The notes beneath the pieces were generated by a model that saw nothing but the letters and a program-made list of their open reading frames with translations, ran no database searches and was not told the origin of the DNA. A program made the position numbers and the translations under genes. This document shows positions 8,241 through 16,911 of a DNA stretch of 54,822 nt, one piece after another. Source of the stretch: an uncultured Bacteroidales bacterium (GTDB lineage: Bacteria; Bacteroidota; Bacteroidia; Bacteroidales; Muribaculaceae). The DNA lies in NCBI GenBank assembly GCA_945829225.1, contig CALZTY010000012.1, positions 1 through 54,822 on the forward strand, given 5' to 3'. Within the stretch, counting starts at the first letter, position 1. Each line of letters begins with the position of its first letter.

Positions 8241-9477
8241 ACTCTTTGATTTTGCGGTAAAGTGTACGTTGCGAGATGTGCAACTCGGCAGCGGCGAGCT
8301 TGCGGTGCCCGTTGTTGCGAGCGAGGGCATCGGCGATTGCGCGACGCTCCTGCTCCTCGAGGGTCTCAGGCGTGGATGACGGTGTCGGCTTCTCGGGCTC
8401 CTCGTTGGTGTAGTATGGAGTGTCAATCACCTCGGTGTCAGAGCCTTCGTCGTGATATAAGTCCTTGATGGAGTGCTTATTAAGTTTGTGCGAGGCGATG
8501 TCGTGCGAGCCGATGAGGTTGGTCTCGGCAGGGCGCTGTGGAGCAGTCGCGAGGCGCTTCTCGAGGTCGTCTACGCGGTTTTGGAGGTTGACGATGAGCG
8601 AGAGCATCATGTCGCGCTCGCGCTTGTAGGCATCGTTGGAGGGGTTGTAAATCGCCGGGGTGAGCGATGAGGTCTCGGCGGGTAAGTAGTGGCGCACGGC
8701 ATCGGTGTCGAGGGTGTTACCTGCCTCAAACAGAGCCATTTGTTCTACTATATTCTTGAGTTGGCGCACATTGCCGGGCCAGCGATAGCGTAGCAAGCTG
8801 TTGCGAGCATCGTCCGAGAACGAGATAGCGGGCAGGTGCCAGCGCTCGGCAAAGTCGGCGGCAAATTTGCGGGCGAGCAGGGCGATGTCATTGCCACGGT
8901 CGCGCAACGGCGGGATGTTTATCTGGATGGTCGAGAGGCGGTAGTAGAGGTCTTGGCGGAAGCGTCCCTCGGCGACAGCGCGTTCCATGTCGACGTTGGT
9001 GGCGGCGACGATACGTATGTTGGTCTTCTGCACCTCGGAGGAGCCTACCTTGATAAATTCGCCGGTCTCGAGGACACGGAGTAATCGCGCCTGAGTGGTG
9101 AGGGGCAGCTCGGCGACTTCGTCGAGGAATATGGTGCCGCCATCGGCTTCCTCGAAGTAACCCTTGCGCGAGGCGACAGCGCCGGTGAAGGAGCCTTTTT
9201 CGTGCCCGAAGAGCTCAGAGTCGATGGTACCCTCGGGGATGGCGCCGCAGTTGACGGCGATGTATTTGGCATGCTTGCGCGGGCTGTAAGCGTGGATAAT
9301 CTTGGGGAAGAATTCCTTGCCGGCACCGCTCTCGCCGATGACCAGGACGCTGAGGTCGATGGGAGCGACACGGAGGGTGCGCTCCACGGCAGCGGTGAGC
9401 GCCGGAGCATTACCCACGATGCCGAAGCGTTGCTTGGCTTGCAGGACGGCAGATGATTGTTGAACTAATCCGCTCAT
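8227..9477 (-). CDS. Sigma-54-dependent transcriptional activator without a receiver domain
   Basis: The AAA+ sigma-54 interaction domain starts almost at once: Walker A GESGAGKE (48-55), the sigma-54 contact loop GSFTGA (95-100; GAFTGA in most families) and Walker B GTIFLDEV (114-121). After a linker of about 120 residues predicted to be disordered comes a Fis-type helix-turn-helix (LAAAELHISQRTLYRKIKEY) at the C-terminus. No N-terminal receiver or PAS domain exists, so activity may be set by other proteins or by expression. This gene precedes lptE in many Bacteroidales. It overlaps the acyltransferase gene by ATGA (9474-9477) and lptE by 14 bp. Targets are not shown by the sequence. Confidence 0.92.
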   Translation of the reverse strand: MSGLVQQSSAVLQAKQRFGIVGNAPALTAAVERTLRVAPIDLSVLVIGESGAGKEFFPKIIHAYSPRKHAKYIAVNCGAIPEGTIDSELFGHEKGSFTGAVASRKGYFEEADGGTIFLDEVAELPLTTQARLLRVLETGEFIKVGSSEVQKTNIRIVAATNVDMERAVAEGRFRQDLYYRLSTIQINIPPLRDRGNDIALLARKFAADFAERWHLPAISFSDDARNSLLRYRWPGNVRQLKNIVEQMALFEAGNTLDTDAVRHYLPAETSSLTPAIYNPSNDAYKRERDMMLSLIVNLQNRVDDLEKRLATAPQRPAETNLIGSHDIASHKLNKHSIKDLYHDEGSDTEVIDTPYYTNEEPEKPTPSSTPETLEEQERRAIADALARNNGHRKLAAAELHISQRTLYRKIKEYGLD

Positions 9478-10334
9478 TTAATGTTGCGTAGGGCGTATGT
9501 TTGAGCTCGAAGGAAATCGCCGAATTCCTCGAGGGAGCCTTGGTGTTTTAACTGTTCTTCGACCGAGATGGGGTTGCCGACGCTGATGTGGAGCGTGGAG
9601 TTGCACTTGCGCCACACCTCGCTGGGAAGGCGCACGGTGCGCAATTGCCAGCACACCACGCCGAGGAGGTTGAACAAGAAAGAGTTGGTGCCGTGGAAGA
9701 AGATGGGTATCACGGGCACCTTGAGTTGCTGGATGAGGCGAATGATATTGGGTTGCCACTGACGGTCAATGAGTTGCCACTTCCAGTTGACCTTGGACAT
9801 GGCGCCGGCGGGAAAGAAACCGATGGGCTGCCCGTTGCGTACCTGCATCATCGCCTTGCGGATGCCTTGGATTGAGACAGCCTTCTTGGCGGGGTCGTCG
9901 CTTGCCGATTGGTCGACAGCGATGAAGTTGGGGCGCATGGCAGTGATGCGGTTGAGCACCATATTGACCATGACCTTGTACTCGGGGCGGCGCGAGGCTA
10001 CCATGTGGATGAGTGTGATGCCGTCGAGGGCGCCGAAGGGGTGGTTGGACACGGTGATGAAAGCGCCCTCGGGGAGGTTGTCGAGGACCTGCTCGTTGTC
10101 GATGCGGAGCTTGATGTTGAAGTCGTCGAGAAGGAACTTCACGAAGGGAGGACCGGGGTTGTCAAATCCGCGGTCGTGGACATCGTTGACCTTGTCGACA
10201 CACATCCAGTGGAGGACCTTGTTGACGAGTTTTTCGTGACCCTTGAGGCGTGGGACCATCTCGATGACGTCGTCGACATCGAGGACGGTGCGCTTGACGG
10301 GTTTCTCGGGAGTTGGGGTGTTATCTTGTTGCAT
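9474..10334 (-). CDS. PlsC-like lysophospholipid/glycerol acyltransferase
   Basis: A 286-residue soluble or peripheral protein with the acyltransferase block NHPFGALDG (97-105). Here histidine 98 and aspartate 104 form the catalytic pair in an H-X5-D arrangement, a variant of the common H-X4-D. A second block, IGFFPAGAMSK, matches the substrate-binding motif of the PlsC superfamily. The reaction would transfer an acyl group to a lysophospholipid or an amino-acid lipid. Bacteroides species use related O-acyltransferases to build glycine-serine lipids, so GlsA-like activity is an alternative to lysophosphatidate acylation. It sits 9 bp downstream of the AraC gene and overlaps the sigma-54 activator by ATGA, so it is part of one transcription unit. 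Confidence 0.8.
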   Translation of the reverse strand: MQQDNTPTPEKPVKRTVLDVDDVIEMVPRLKGHEKLVNKVLHWMCVDKVNDVHDRGFDNPGPPFVKFLLDDFNIKLRIDNEQVLDNLPEGAFITVSNHPFGALDGITLIHMVASRRPEYKVMVNMVLNRITAMRPNFIAVDQSASDDPAKKAVSIQGIRKAMMQVRNGQPIGFFPAGAMSKVNWKWQLIDRQWQPNIIRLIQQLKVPVIPIFFHGTNSFLFNLLGVVCWQLRTVRLPSEVWRKCNSTLHISVGNPISVEEQLKHQGSLEEFGDFLRAQTYALRNIK

Positions 10335-10343
10335 GGTAGGCTG

Positions 10344-11267
10344 TTAGGATTTTTGATATTCGGTGGGCGACATGCCGGTGAGGTGCTTGAAGTACTTGCC
10401 GAAGGACGATTGAGTAGAGAAATTGAGGGCGTATGCGACTTGCTGAATGTTCTTGCCCGAGAAGCGGAGCATATTCTTGGCTTCCATGAGGACAAAGTCG
10501 TCAATCCAGCAGGATGCCGAGCGTCCGGTGGCTTCCTTGACCAAGAGGGAGAGGTATTTGGGCGATATGAAGAGCTTGTCGGCATAGAAGTTGACCGAGC
10601 GCTCCGAGGCGAAGTGAATCTGGAGGAGACGGACAAACTCGCGGACATACTCGTTGCGACGTGCCGTGGCAGTGTTGCCTGCCTCGGGCAACTCGGCGAT
10701 GCGCTTGTGGTAGAACTGCACGAGCTGGTAAACCATAGCGGCGATGAGGTTGGCGGCAATATTTTTGCTCACCTGGCGGTTGTCGTACTTGCTTGAGTTG
10801 ATGTATATTAACTCGAAGTAACGAGCCATGAGGTCAAACTCGTCCTTGTCGAGGTTGCGCACCTGCTCGGCGCGCATCTTGACCGTAGGCATGGGGATGG
10901 TCGACACATTAATATTAATGTTCTGCAGGAAGGGGACACTGAGGAAGAGCGCCTCGTAATCTACCTTGTGCGTGGTGTGCATTGCAGCAGTTTGCTTGAC
11001 CATCACCATGTTGCCCGGGAAGATGAAAATCACCGAATTGGGCTTGACGGTATATTGCTCATTGTTGATTTCCATCTCAAAGTCGGGGCAATCGTGGACC
11101 AAGAGAATGAGGGCGCCGTTGATGCGAGTCGGCTCTTTCTCAAAGTCCATGCGCAAATTGCTCTGCGGGGTGTAGTGGAAATAGAAGAACTCGTTCTTTA
11201 TTTCGCTGAATTTCAATACACCGTCGCGTATTTGAAAGGTTTCGGGATAATCGATATGCTTCTCCAT
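10344..11267 (-). CDS. AraC family transcriptional regulator
   Basis: 307 residues with a cupin-like N-terminal sensor half (about 1-180) and a C-terminal AraC double helix-turn-helix. The latter is visible from ADKLFISPKYLSLLVKEATG to the classic end ALNFSTQSSFGKYFKHLTGM followed by SPTEYQ. The ATG at 11267 (MEKHIDYPETFQ) is preferred over a TTG 21 bp upstream. It is the first gene after folK and has its own -7 box, so it probably starts a new unit continuing through the acyltransferase (9-bp gap) and sigma-54 activator. The effector is unknown. Confidence 0.9.
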   Translation of the reverse strand: MEKHIDYPETFQIRDGVLKFSEIKNEFFYFHYTPQSNLRMDFEKEPTRINGALILLVHDCPDFEMEINNEQYTVKPNSVIFIFPGNMVMVKQTAAMHTTHKVDYEALFLSVPFLQNININVSTIPMPTVKMRAEQVRNLDKDEFDLMARYFELIYINSSKYDNRQVSKNIAANLIAAMVYQLVQFYHKRIAELPEAGNTATARRNEYVREFVRLLQIHFASERSVNFYADKLFISPKYLSLLVKEATGRSASCWIDDFVLMEAKNMLRFSGKNIQQVAYALNFSTQSSFGKYFKHLTGMSPTEYQKS

Positions 11268-11285
11268 ACAATGAAAATTACGCCA

Positions 11286-11318
11286 CAAAATTACTAATAA
11301 TTTGCCGATATATCCACA
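11286..11318 (-). promoter_or_regulatory. Candidate promoter of the AraC unit
   Basis: Minus strand: TGTG (11318-11315), 21 nt, TAATTTTG (11293-11286). The -7 box is perfect; the -33 box matches 3 of 4. The start would lie about 12 nt before the AraC ATG. Confidence 0.45.
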
Positions 11319-11342
11319 TGATTGGAAGTTTTTAACAAAAAA

Positions 11343-11792
11343 CTAATGATTGCGGAGGCGGCGGGCAGTGTCGGGGTCGAGGAGAGCGAGCGGCTCGATG
11401 ACAAAAGGACGCTCGGCGGCATGGGGGTGTGGCAGAGTGAGCGTGGGCGAGTCGATGCACAATCCGTCGAAGTCGATGATGTCGATATCGATGAGGCGGT
11501 CGGCATACGAGCCGTCGGGGTGGCGATGCGGCGTTGCAGCACCTATCTGTTGCTCAATGTATTGAGTTATGGCGAGGAGGTCGAGTGGGTCGAGGTCGCC
11601 GGGAATGTCGAGCATCACGGCGCGGTTGATGAATGGGTGAGGCGAGTCGTATCCCCAGGGGAGCGACTCCACATCGGGAGCGGTGGCGAGAGTCGCCTCG
11701 GGGAAGGCGCGAGCAATCAGGGCGACCGCCCTGTCGATGAGCAGGATGCGGTCGCCCTGATTAGAGCCTATGTTGAGATGAATATGGTGCAT
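11343..11792 (-). CDS. folK: 2-amino-4-hydroxy-6-hydroxymethyldihydropteridine pyrophosphokinase (HPPK)
   Basis: 149 residues, the normal HPPK length. It transfers pyrophosphate from ATP to the pterin in folate synthesis. Visible family features: N-terminal LNIGSNQGDR, the central block PHPFINRAVML, the metal-binding segment YADRLIDIDIIDFDG and the following LTLPHPHAAERPFVIEPL. The start codon overlaps the infB stop (TAATG), making it the last gene of the rimP-nusA-infB-folK operon. Folate supply and translation initiation share the one-carbon pool (formyl-Met), but the linkage here is only positional. Confidence 0.95.
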   Translation of the reverse strand: MHHIHLNIGSNQGDRILLIDRAVALIARAFPEATLATAPDVESLPWGYDSPHPFINRAVMLDIPGDLDPLDLLAITQYIEQQIGAATPHRHPDGSYADRLIDIDIIDFDGLCIDSPTLTLPHPHAAERPFVIEPLALLDPDTARRLRNH

Positions 11793-14665
11793 TAGAGCGA
11801 AGTGCGAGCGACCTCGACTTCCTCGAAGCCTTCGATGAAGTCACCGACCTTGATGTCGTTGAAGCCGGCGATTGAGAGTCCGCAGTCATAGCCCATGGTG
11901 ACTTCCTTGACGTCGTCCTTGAAGCGCTTGAGCGAGCCGAGCTCGCCGGTGTAGCGGACGATACCGTCGCGGATGAGGCGCACGCGCTGAGCGCGCTTGA
12001 GCTTGCCCTCGCGGACGATAGCGCCGGCGATGGTGCCGACCTTGCTGATGTGGTAGGTCTCGAGCACCTCAGCGCTGCCGGTGATTTCCTCCTTGATCTC
12101 GGGAGCGAGCATACCTGCCATAGCGTCCTTGACCTCCTCAATAGCCTGATAGATAACCGAGTAGAGGCGTATCTGGATGCCCTTGCTCTCGGCGGCACGG
12201 CGTGCGGCGATAGAGGGACGCACCTGGAAGCCCACGATGATGGTGTGGTCGTCGGCAGAGGCGAGAACGACATCGCTCTCGGAGATTTCGCCCACCGCCT
12301 TGTGGATGACGTTGACTTGGATTTCCTCGGTTGAGAGTTTGATGAGCGAGTCGGAGAGCGCCTCGATGGAGCCGTCGACGTCGCCCTTGACGATGATATT
12401 GAGTTCGTGGAAGTTGCCCACAGCGCGGCGGCGAGCGATTTCCTCGAGGGTAAGACCCACCTGAGTGCGGAGCCCTTGTTCGCGCTGGAGTTGTTCGCGC
12501 TTGGATGCGATTTCGCGGGCTTCTTGCTCGGTTTCCATTACATTGAATGTGTCACCGGCTTGAGGAGCGCCGTTGAGACCGAGGATGAGCGCCGGCATGG
12601 CGGGACCGGCTTCCTTGATGCGTTGGTTGCGCTCGTTGAACATCGCCTTGACGCGCCCGAAGTGGTTGCCTGCGAGGACGATGTCGCCAATGCGGAGGGT
12701 GCCGTTCTGCACCAGGACGTTGGCTACATAGCCACGGCCCTTGTCGAGGGTTGACTCGATGATGGTACCGACGGCGCGGCGGTTGGGGTTGCTCTTGAGG
12801 TCGAGCATTTCGGCTTCGAGGAGCACCTTCTCCATGAGTTCGTCGACACCGATGCCCTTCTTGGCAGAGATGTCTTGCGACTGATATTTGCCGCCCCATT
12901 CCTCGACGAGGTAGTTCATGGCGGCGAGTTCCTCCTTGATCTTGTCGGGGTTGGCGTGGGGCTTGTCTATCTTATTGATAGCAAATACGATAGGCACACC
13001 GGCGGCAGCGGCGTGGTTGATAGCCTCGACGGTCTGCGGCATGACGTTGTCGTCGGCGGCAACGATGATGATACAGATGTCGGTGACCTTGGCACCGCGG
13101 GCACGCATAGCGGTGAAGGCTTCGTGACCCGGGGTATCGAGGAAGGTGATATGACGACCGTCGGGGAGAGTTACGCTATAAGAGCCGATGTGCTGAGTGA
13201 TACCACCAGCCTCGCCGGCGATGACGTTTGATTTGCGGATGTAGTCGAGGAGCGAAGTCTTACCGTGGTCGACGTGACCCATGACGGTTACAATCGGCGG
13301 ACGGGGAAGGAGGTCCTCCTCGGAGTCTTCCTCTTGGTGGATGGCGTCGGCGACTTCGGCAGACACATATTCGGTGGTGAAACCAAATTCGTCGGCGACG
13401 ATATTGATGGTCTCGGCATCGAGACGCTGGTTGATAGATACCATTACGCCGAGGTTCATACAAGTAGCAATAACCTGGTTGATAGGCACATTCATCATCA
13501 CAGCGAGGTCGTTGGCGGTAACGAACTCGGTGAGACGGAGTACTGAATTTTCGGCTGCTTCGGCTGCTTCGGCTTCGCGGACGCGCTCGGCGGCGTTTTC
13601 GCGTTTTTCCTTACGCCACTTGGCGCCCTTACGCAAGCCCTTGTCCTTGGCGGTGAGGCGAGCGAGGGTTTCCTTTACCTGCTTTGAAACGTCCTCCTCG
13701 GTGACCTCGGGTGTGAGGGCACGGCGAGCCTCCTTGCGGCGTTCGCTCTTAGACTTGCTTTGGTTGCGGTTGTTATTATTGTTGTTGCCGCCACCGCCTT
13801 GGTTGCGGTTGTTGTCGCCACCGTTGCCACCCTGACGGGGACGGTCTTCGGCTTGACGACCGGCTTTTTCGATGTCGACTTTATCCTTGCCGGCGATACG
13901 TTTGCGCTTCTTGCGGTCGCCCGAAGGAGTGGCATTGTCGCCGGAGGCAGCGGCAGCGGCTTTGCGACGCTCGTCCTTGCCTTTTTTCTTGGGGCGAGTG
14001 GTGGTGTTGATAGCGCTGAGGTCGATTTTGCCCACGATGTTGAGCTTGAGTTCGGGGCGCTCGGTATTGGGCTTGAAGACCTCGTCGGAGGGTTTGGGCT
14101 CCTCCTTGGGCTCTTCCTTGGGTTGAGGCTTGGGCTCTTCGACTTTAGGCTCGGGCTTTGGTTGAGGCTTGGGCTGCTCGGGTTTAGCCTCTTTCTTGGG
14201 CTCGGGCTTTGGTTCGGGCTTAGGTTCGGGCTTAGGCTCTGGCATGGGCTCCTCCACCTTGGGCTGTGGCTTGGGTTGCTCGGGCTTAACCTCTTTCTTA
14301 GGCTCTGGCTTGGGTTCATCCTTCTTGATGACCGGATTGCCCTTGCTGTCGAGGTCCAATTTGCCGATGATGCGAGGCGAGGGCGTTTTCTCCGAAGTCA
14401 GCACCTCAGGCTTTTTGGCGGGCTCGGCGGCGGGCTTTGCGGGCTCGGGAGCGGGCTCGGGTTGGGGAGCGGCAGGGCGACCAATGATAGAATAGATATC
14501 CTTGCCGGGCATAAATTTGTTGACCAGCGTCTTGACGACATCTTCCTCAACACGAGTGTTGGGGCTCTCGTCAATGCTGATGTTTTGTTCGCGCAAGAAA
14601 TTGAATACAGTGGGCAGAGCCACATTCAATTCTTTTGCGACGGTGCTGATTTTCGTTTTCGCCAT
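11792..14665 (-). CDS. infB: Translation initiation factor IF-2
   Basis: 957 residues. IF-2 is the GTPase that brings initiator tRNA to the ribosome. The N-terminal IF2-N domain (1-60) is followed by a long, charged low-complexity region (about 60-370), then the G domain with [19 protein letters not shown] near 457-475, DTPGHEAF and NKID, then domains II-IV ending in the initiator-tRNA-binding C2 part. The N-terminal region carries a Pro/Lys/Glu repeat (see 14081-14317) and an Asn/Gly-rich stretch. The gene lies 58 bp downstream of nusA and is coupled to folK through TAATG. Confidence 0.98.
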   Translation of the reverse strand: MAKTKISTVAKELNVALPTVFNFLREQNISIDESPNTRVEEDVVKTLVNKFMPGKDIYSIIGRPAAPQPEPAPEPAKPAAEPAKKPEVLTSEKTPSPRIIGKLDLDSKGNPVIKKDEPKPEPKKEVKPEQPKPQPKVEEPMPEPKPEPKPEPKPEPKKEAKPEQPKPQPKPEPKVEEPKPQPKEEPKEEPKPSDEVFKPNTERPELKLNIVGKIDLSAINTTTRPKKKGKDERRKAAAAASGDNATPSGDRKKRKRIAGKDKVDIEKAGRQAEDRPRQGGNGGDNNRNQGGGGNNNNNNRNQSKSKSERRKEARRALTPEVTEEDVSKQVKETLARLTAKDKGLRKGAKWRKEKRENAAERVREAEAAEAAENSVLRLTEFVTANDLAVMMNVPINQVIATCMNLGVMVSINQRLDAETINIVADEFGFTTEYVSAEVADAIHQEEDSEEDLLPRPPIVTVMGHVDHGKTSLLDYIRKSNVIAGEAGGITQHIGSYSVTLPDGRHITFLDTPGHEAFTAMRARGAKVTDICIIIVAADDNVMPQTVEAINHAAAAGVPIVFAINKIDKPHANPDKIKEELAAMNYLVEEWGGKYQSQDISAKKGIGVDELMEKVLLEAEMLDLKSNPNRRAVGTIIESTLDKGRGYVANVLVQNGTLRIGDIVLAGNHFGRVKAMFNERNQRIKEAGPAMPALILGLNGAPQAGDTFNVMETEQEAREIASKREQLQREQGLRTQVGLTLEEIARRRAVGNFHELNIIVKGDVDGSIEALSDSLIKLSTEEIQVNVIHKAVGEISESDVVLASADDHTIIVGFQVRPSIAARRAAESKGIQIRLYSVIYQAIEEVKDAMAGMLAPEIKEEITGSAEVLETYHISKVGTIAGAIVREGKLKRAQRVRLIRDGIVRYTGELGSLKRFKDDVKEVTMGYDCGLSIAGFNDIKVGDFIEGFEEVEVARTSL
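14081..14317 (-). repeat. Pro-Lys-Glu coding repeat inside infB
   Basis: Residues 117-195 of IF-2 are built from [14 protein letters not shown] units; a block of about 25 residues beginning [14 protein letters not shown] occurs twice with small changes. Such repeats change length by slippage between strains. They form an extended linker between the IF2-N domain and the GTPase. Confidence 0.85.
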
Positions 14666-14723
14666 ATATGGATTTTATTTGTTTTTTAATTAGTTAACGT
14701 GCCTCGTGGAGATGATGAAGGGC

Positions 14724-15980
14724 TTAGTCTTCAAATTCGGCTTTGAGAATTTCGATGACATTGTCGACAGTCGACTCCTCGAGGTCGGCTTGCTCGATGA
14801 GCATCTCGCGGGGAGCACGGAGGACGTTCTTAGCGGTGATGCAACCGATATTCTTGAGAGCTTCGATTACCCATTCGTCGATTTCGTCCTTGAACTCGTC
14901 GAGATATATATCTTCCTCGACAGATTCCTCGGTGTCGCGGTAAACGTCGATGATGTAACCGGTGAGCATCGAGGCGAGCTTGATGTTAAGACCGTTCTTG
15001 CCGATAGCGAGGGATACCTGGTCGGGGTGGAGGATAACCTCGGCTTTCTTCTCGTCCTCGTCGATGCGCATAGATGTAATCTTGGCGGGCGAGAGGGCAC
15101 GCTGGATGAAGAGCTGAGGATTAGCGGTCCAGTTGATGACGTCGATGTTCTCGTTGCGCAATTCGTGCACGATGCCGTGGATGCGAGAGCCCTTGACGCC
15201 GACGCAAGCGCCGACGGGGTCGATGCGGTCGTCGTAACTCTCGACGGCAATCTTGGCGCGCTCGCCGGGGATGCGTGCCACGGCGCGGATGTTGATGAGA
15301 CCGTCGTGAATTTCGGGCACTTCAAGCTCGAAGAGGCGACGGAGGAAGATGTCGCTGGTGCGCGATACGGTGATTTTGGGGTTGTTATTCTTGTTGTCAA
15401 CGTTGGCGATGACGGCGCGGACTGTCTCGCCCTTGCGGAACTTGTCGCCGGGGATAGACTCGCTCTTGGGGAGGAGGAGTTCATTCTTGTCATCGTCGAG
15501 GAGGAGGGTCTCGCGCGACCAGGTTTGATAAACTTCACCGCTTACCAATTCGCCCTCGAGTTCCTTGAACTTCTTGTAGATGGCATCCTTCTGGAGGTCG
15601 AGAAGCTTGCTCTGGAGGGTCTGGCGCAGAGTGAGGATGGCACGACGGCCGAATTTCTCGAAGAAAATCTCCTTGGTGTGTTCCTCGCCGACCTCAGCCT
15701 CGGGGTCGTTGTCGGCGTGGGCATCGCTGAGCGAAATCTGGAGGTTGGGGTTCTCGACTTCGCCGTCGGGGACGATGGTGAGGTTTTGGAAAATCTGCAC
15801 ATCGCCCTTGTCGGGGTTGAGGATTACGTCGAGGTTCTCGTCGGTGCCAAACATCTTGGCGAGGACGTTGCGGAACGAGTCCTCGAGGACGCTAATCATT
15901 GTAGACTTGTCGATGTTCTTGAGTTCCTTGAACTCGGCAAACTGCTCGACCATATTGGGAGTTTCCTCTTTCTTTGCCAT
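14724..15980 (-). CDS. nusA: Transcription termination/antitermination factor NusA
   Basis: 418 residues: N-terminal RNA-polymerase-binding domain (1-130), S1 domain (about 140-210), then two KH domains including DRIDPVGACVGVKGSRIHGI and VSLAIGKNGLNIKLASMLTG, the strongly conserved NusA blocks. NusA binds paused RNA polymerase and modulates hairpin pausing, termination and antitermination. It ends with a short acidic tail and lacks the two C-terminal acidic repeats of E. coli NusA. It lies 19 bp after rimP and 58 bp before infB, the universal order. Confidence 0.97.
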   Translation of the reverse strand: MAKKEETPNMVEQFAEFKELKNIDKSTMISVLEDSFRNVLAKMFGTDENLDVILNPDKGDVQIFQNLTIVPDGEVENPNLQISLSDAHADNDPEAEVGEEHTKEIFFEKFGRRAILTLRQTLQSKLLDLQKDAIYKKFKELEGELVSGEVYQTWSRETLLLDDDKNELLLPKSESIPGDKFRKGETVRAVIANVDNKNNNPKITVSRTSDIFLRRLFELEVPEIHDGLINIRAVARIPGERAKIAVESYDDRIDPVGACVGVKGSRIHGIVHELRNENIDVINWTANPQLFIQRALSPAKITSMRIDEDEKKAEVILHPDQVSLAIGKNGLNIKLASMLTGYIIDVYRDTEESVEEDIYLDEFKDEIDEWVIEALKNIGCITAKNVLRAPREMLIEQADLEESTVDNVIEILKAEFED

Positions 15981-15999
15981 TTTTGTGGGTTTAAGTATC

Positions 16000-16470
16000 T
16001 TATTTGAAATTAATTACGTAAGAAACCGACTTGCATTGGTCGGGGGAGAAAGTGTGAGGCACGGGCTCGACGACGGGGCGCTTGGCACCCTCGTGGCGCA
16101 CCTTGGTGGGGACTTCGATGACAAACTCGCCATTCTCGGCAACGTCGATGAGTATGCCGCGGAGTTTGCGACCGTCGCGGGTGAGCACTTCTACTTCGTT
16201 GCCGATGTTTTTGACATACTGTTGGCGCACCTTGAATGGCGAGGTGAGTCCTGCCGAGCCGACCTCGAGTTGATAATCCTCGATGTCGCGGTCAAATACC
16301 TCCTCGATGCGGCGAGTGAGGGCGGCGCAGGTGTCGATGTCGACGCTGTCCATCGAGTCGATTTCGACGGTGATCTCGTTGGCGGGCGCAATGTTTATGT
16401 CGACCACAAAGAGATTGTTGTCAGCGGCGAAGTCCTCGACGGTGCGTGAGAGTAAATCCTTGTCTATCAT
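16000..16470 (-). CDS. rimP: Ribosome maturation factor RimP
   Basis: 156 residues. RimP acts in 30S subunit maturation. The N-terminal domain shows the family core IDSMDSVDIDTCAALTRRIE and the DYQLEVGSAGLTSPFKVRQQY segment (LEVSSPGL in most species), followed by an SH3-like C-terminal domain (VLTRDGRKLRGILIDVAENG). The ATG at 16470 gives the normal length; the frame extends 60 bp further into the leader and would absorb the leader hairpin. First gene of rimP-nusA-infB-folK. Confidence 0.95.
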   Translation of the reverse strand: MIDKDLLSRTVEDFAADNNLFVVDINIAPANEITVEIDSMDSVDIDTCAALTRRIEEVFDRDIEDYQLEVGSAGLTSPFKVRQQYVKNIGNEVEVLTRDGRKLRGILIDVAENGEFVIEVPTKVRHEGAKRPVVEPVPHTFSPDQCKSVSYVINFK

Positions 16471-16479
16471 CTTAGTTTT

Positions 16480-16510
16480 AAATAAAAGGAGGAAGCGGTA
16501 AGCCTCCTCC
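16480..16510 (-). promoter_or_regulatory. Hairpin with T-rich tail in the rimP leader (possible attenuator)
   Basis: In the rimP transcript AGGAGG (16508-16503) pairs with CCTCCT (16492-16487) across a 10-nt loop, followed at once by TTTATTT. It lies between the predicted start (about 16521) and the ATG at 16470. The form is that of a small intrinsic terminator or attenuator. In enteric bacteria this operon is autoregulated through its leader by NusA, which makes the position suggestive. Confidence 0.45.
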
Positions 16511-16527
16511 AACTCATTGAAGTGGTG

Positions 16528-16559
16528 CAAAATTACACAAAAAACGGGTGATATGCAAG
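16528..16559 (-). promoter_or_regulatory. Promoter of the rimP operon
   Basis: Minus strand: CTTG (16559-16556), 20 nt, TAATTTTG (16535-16528). Perfect -7 box, 3 of 4 in the -33 box, correct spacing; start near 16521. Confidence 0.55.
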
Positions 16560-16625
16560 CGGAGAGGAGAAATAAGCGCCGAAAAGGCTAAAAATTTAAC
16601 ACGGCAAGTGATTGCTTAACATTAT

Positions 16626-16784
16626 TTAACTAATACCATTAGAGGTATTGCGGACGCACAGAAAATCTTGAGTACCATCGCCTAATGGACAAGTGCTGTA
16701 GCCGCTACCACAATTGGCAAGTTCACCGGTCTTTTTGAGAGAGAAAAGCGAGATTGTTGATCGGTAAGTCTCAAAAAAATCGAG
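16626..16784 (-). pseudogene. Probable gene remnant: open frame without a start codon
   Basis: The 441-bp divergent gap between rimP and the DUF4199 gene contains a 52-codon open frame on the minus strand with no ATG, GTG or TTG. It ends in TAA at 16626-16628. The part NCGSGYSTCPLGDGTQDF looks protein-like, with paired cysteines and glycines, and the stop in front of it lies in the right arm of the palindrome at 16752-16800. It may be the end of a decayed gene or part of a repeated element. I do not recognise the sequence. Confidence 0.3.
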
Positions 16785-16800
16785 TTACCGATCAACAATC
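16752..16800. repeat. Perfect 16-bp inverted repeat with 17-nt loop
   Basis: GATTGTTGATCGGTAA at 16752-16767 and its exact complement at 16785-16800. CTC (16770-16772) and GAG (16782-16784) can extend the stem past a 2-nt bulge. It lies in a divergent intergenic gap where no terminator is needed. An operator, an RNA hairpin or the end of a small mobile element are all possible. Confidence 0.85.
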
Positions 16801-16872
16801 GAAAGTTTTTCGTTAACTTTGCGCAAACAAAGGTCATTCGGTGCAAAAAACTTTAAAAGAGAGGTGGGGGTA

Positions 16873-16902
16873 GTTGATTATCACTGATTTTTTGTAATTT
16901 TG
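16873..16902 (+). promoter_or_regulatory. Candidate promoter of the DUF4199 operon
   Basis: GTTG (16873-16876), 18 nt, TAATTTTG (16895-16902). The -7 box is perfect, the -33 box weak. Transcription would begin only a few bases before the ATG at 16912. Another -7-like box, TAACTTTG (16814-16821), has no -33 partner; its -33 position falls in the palindrome. Confidence 0.4.
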
Positions 16903-16911
16903 CAGTGAAAT

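Noticed and set aside
9909-10796. 295-codon plus-strand frame over the acyltransferase and AraC genes
   Set aside because: Spans two recognisable minus-strand genes and their junction; composition of an antisense shadow.
14706-16007. 433-codon plus-strand frame over nusA
   Set aside because: Complement of the clearly real nusA with its KH and S1 motifs; no family features.
16752-16800. Invertible promoter flanked by inverted repeats, as in Bacteroides capsule loci
   Set aside because: The segment between the arms is only 17 bp, too short for a promoter, and no serine or tyrosine recombinase gene lies nearby.
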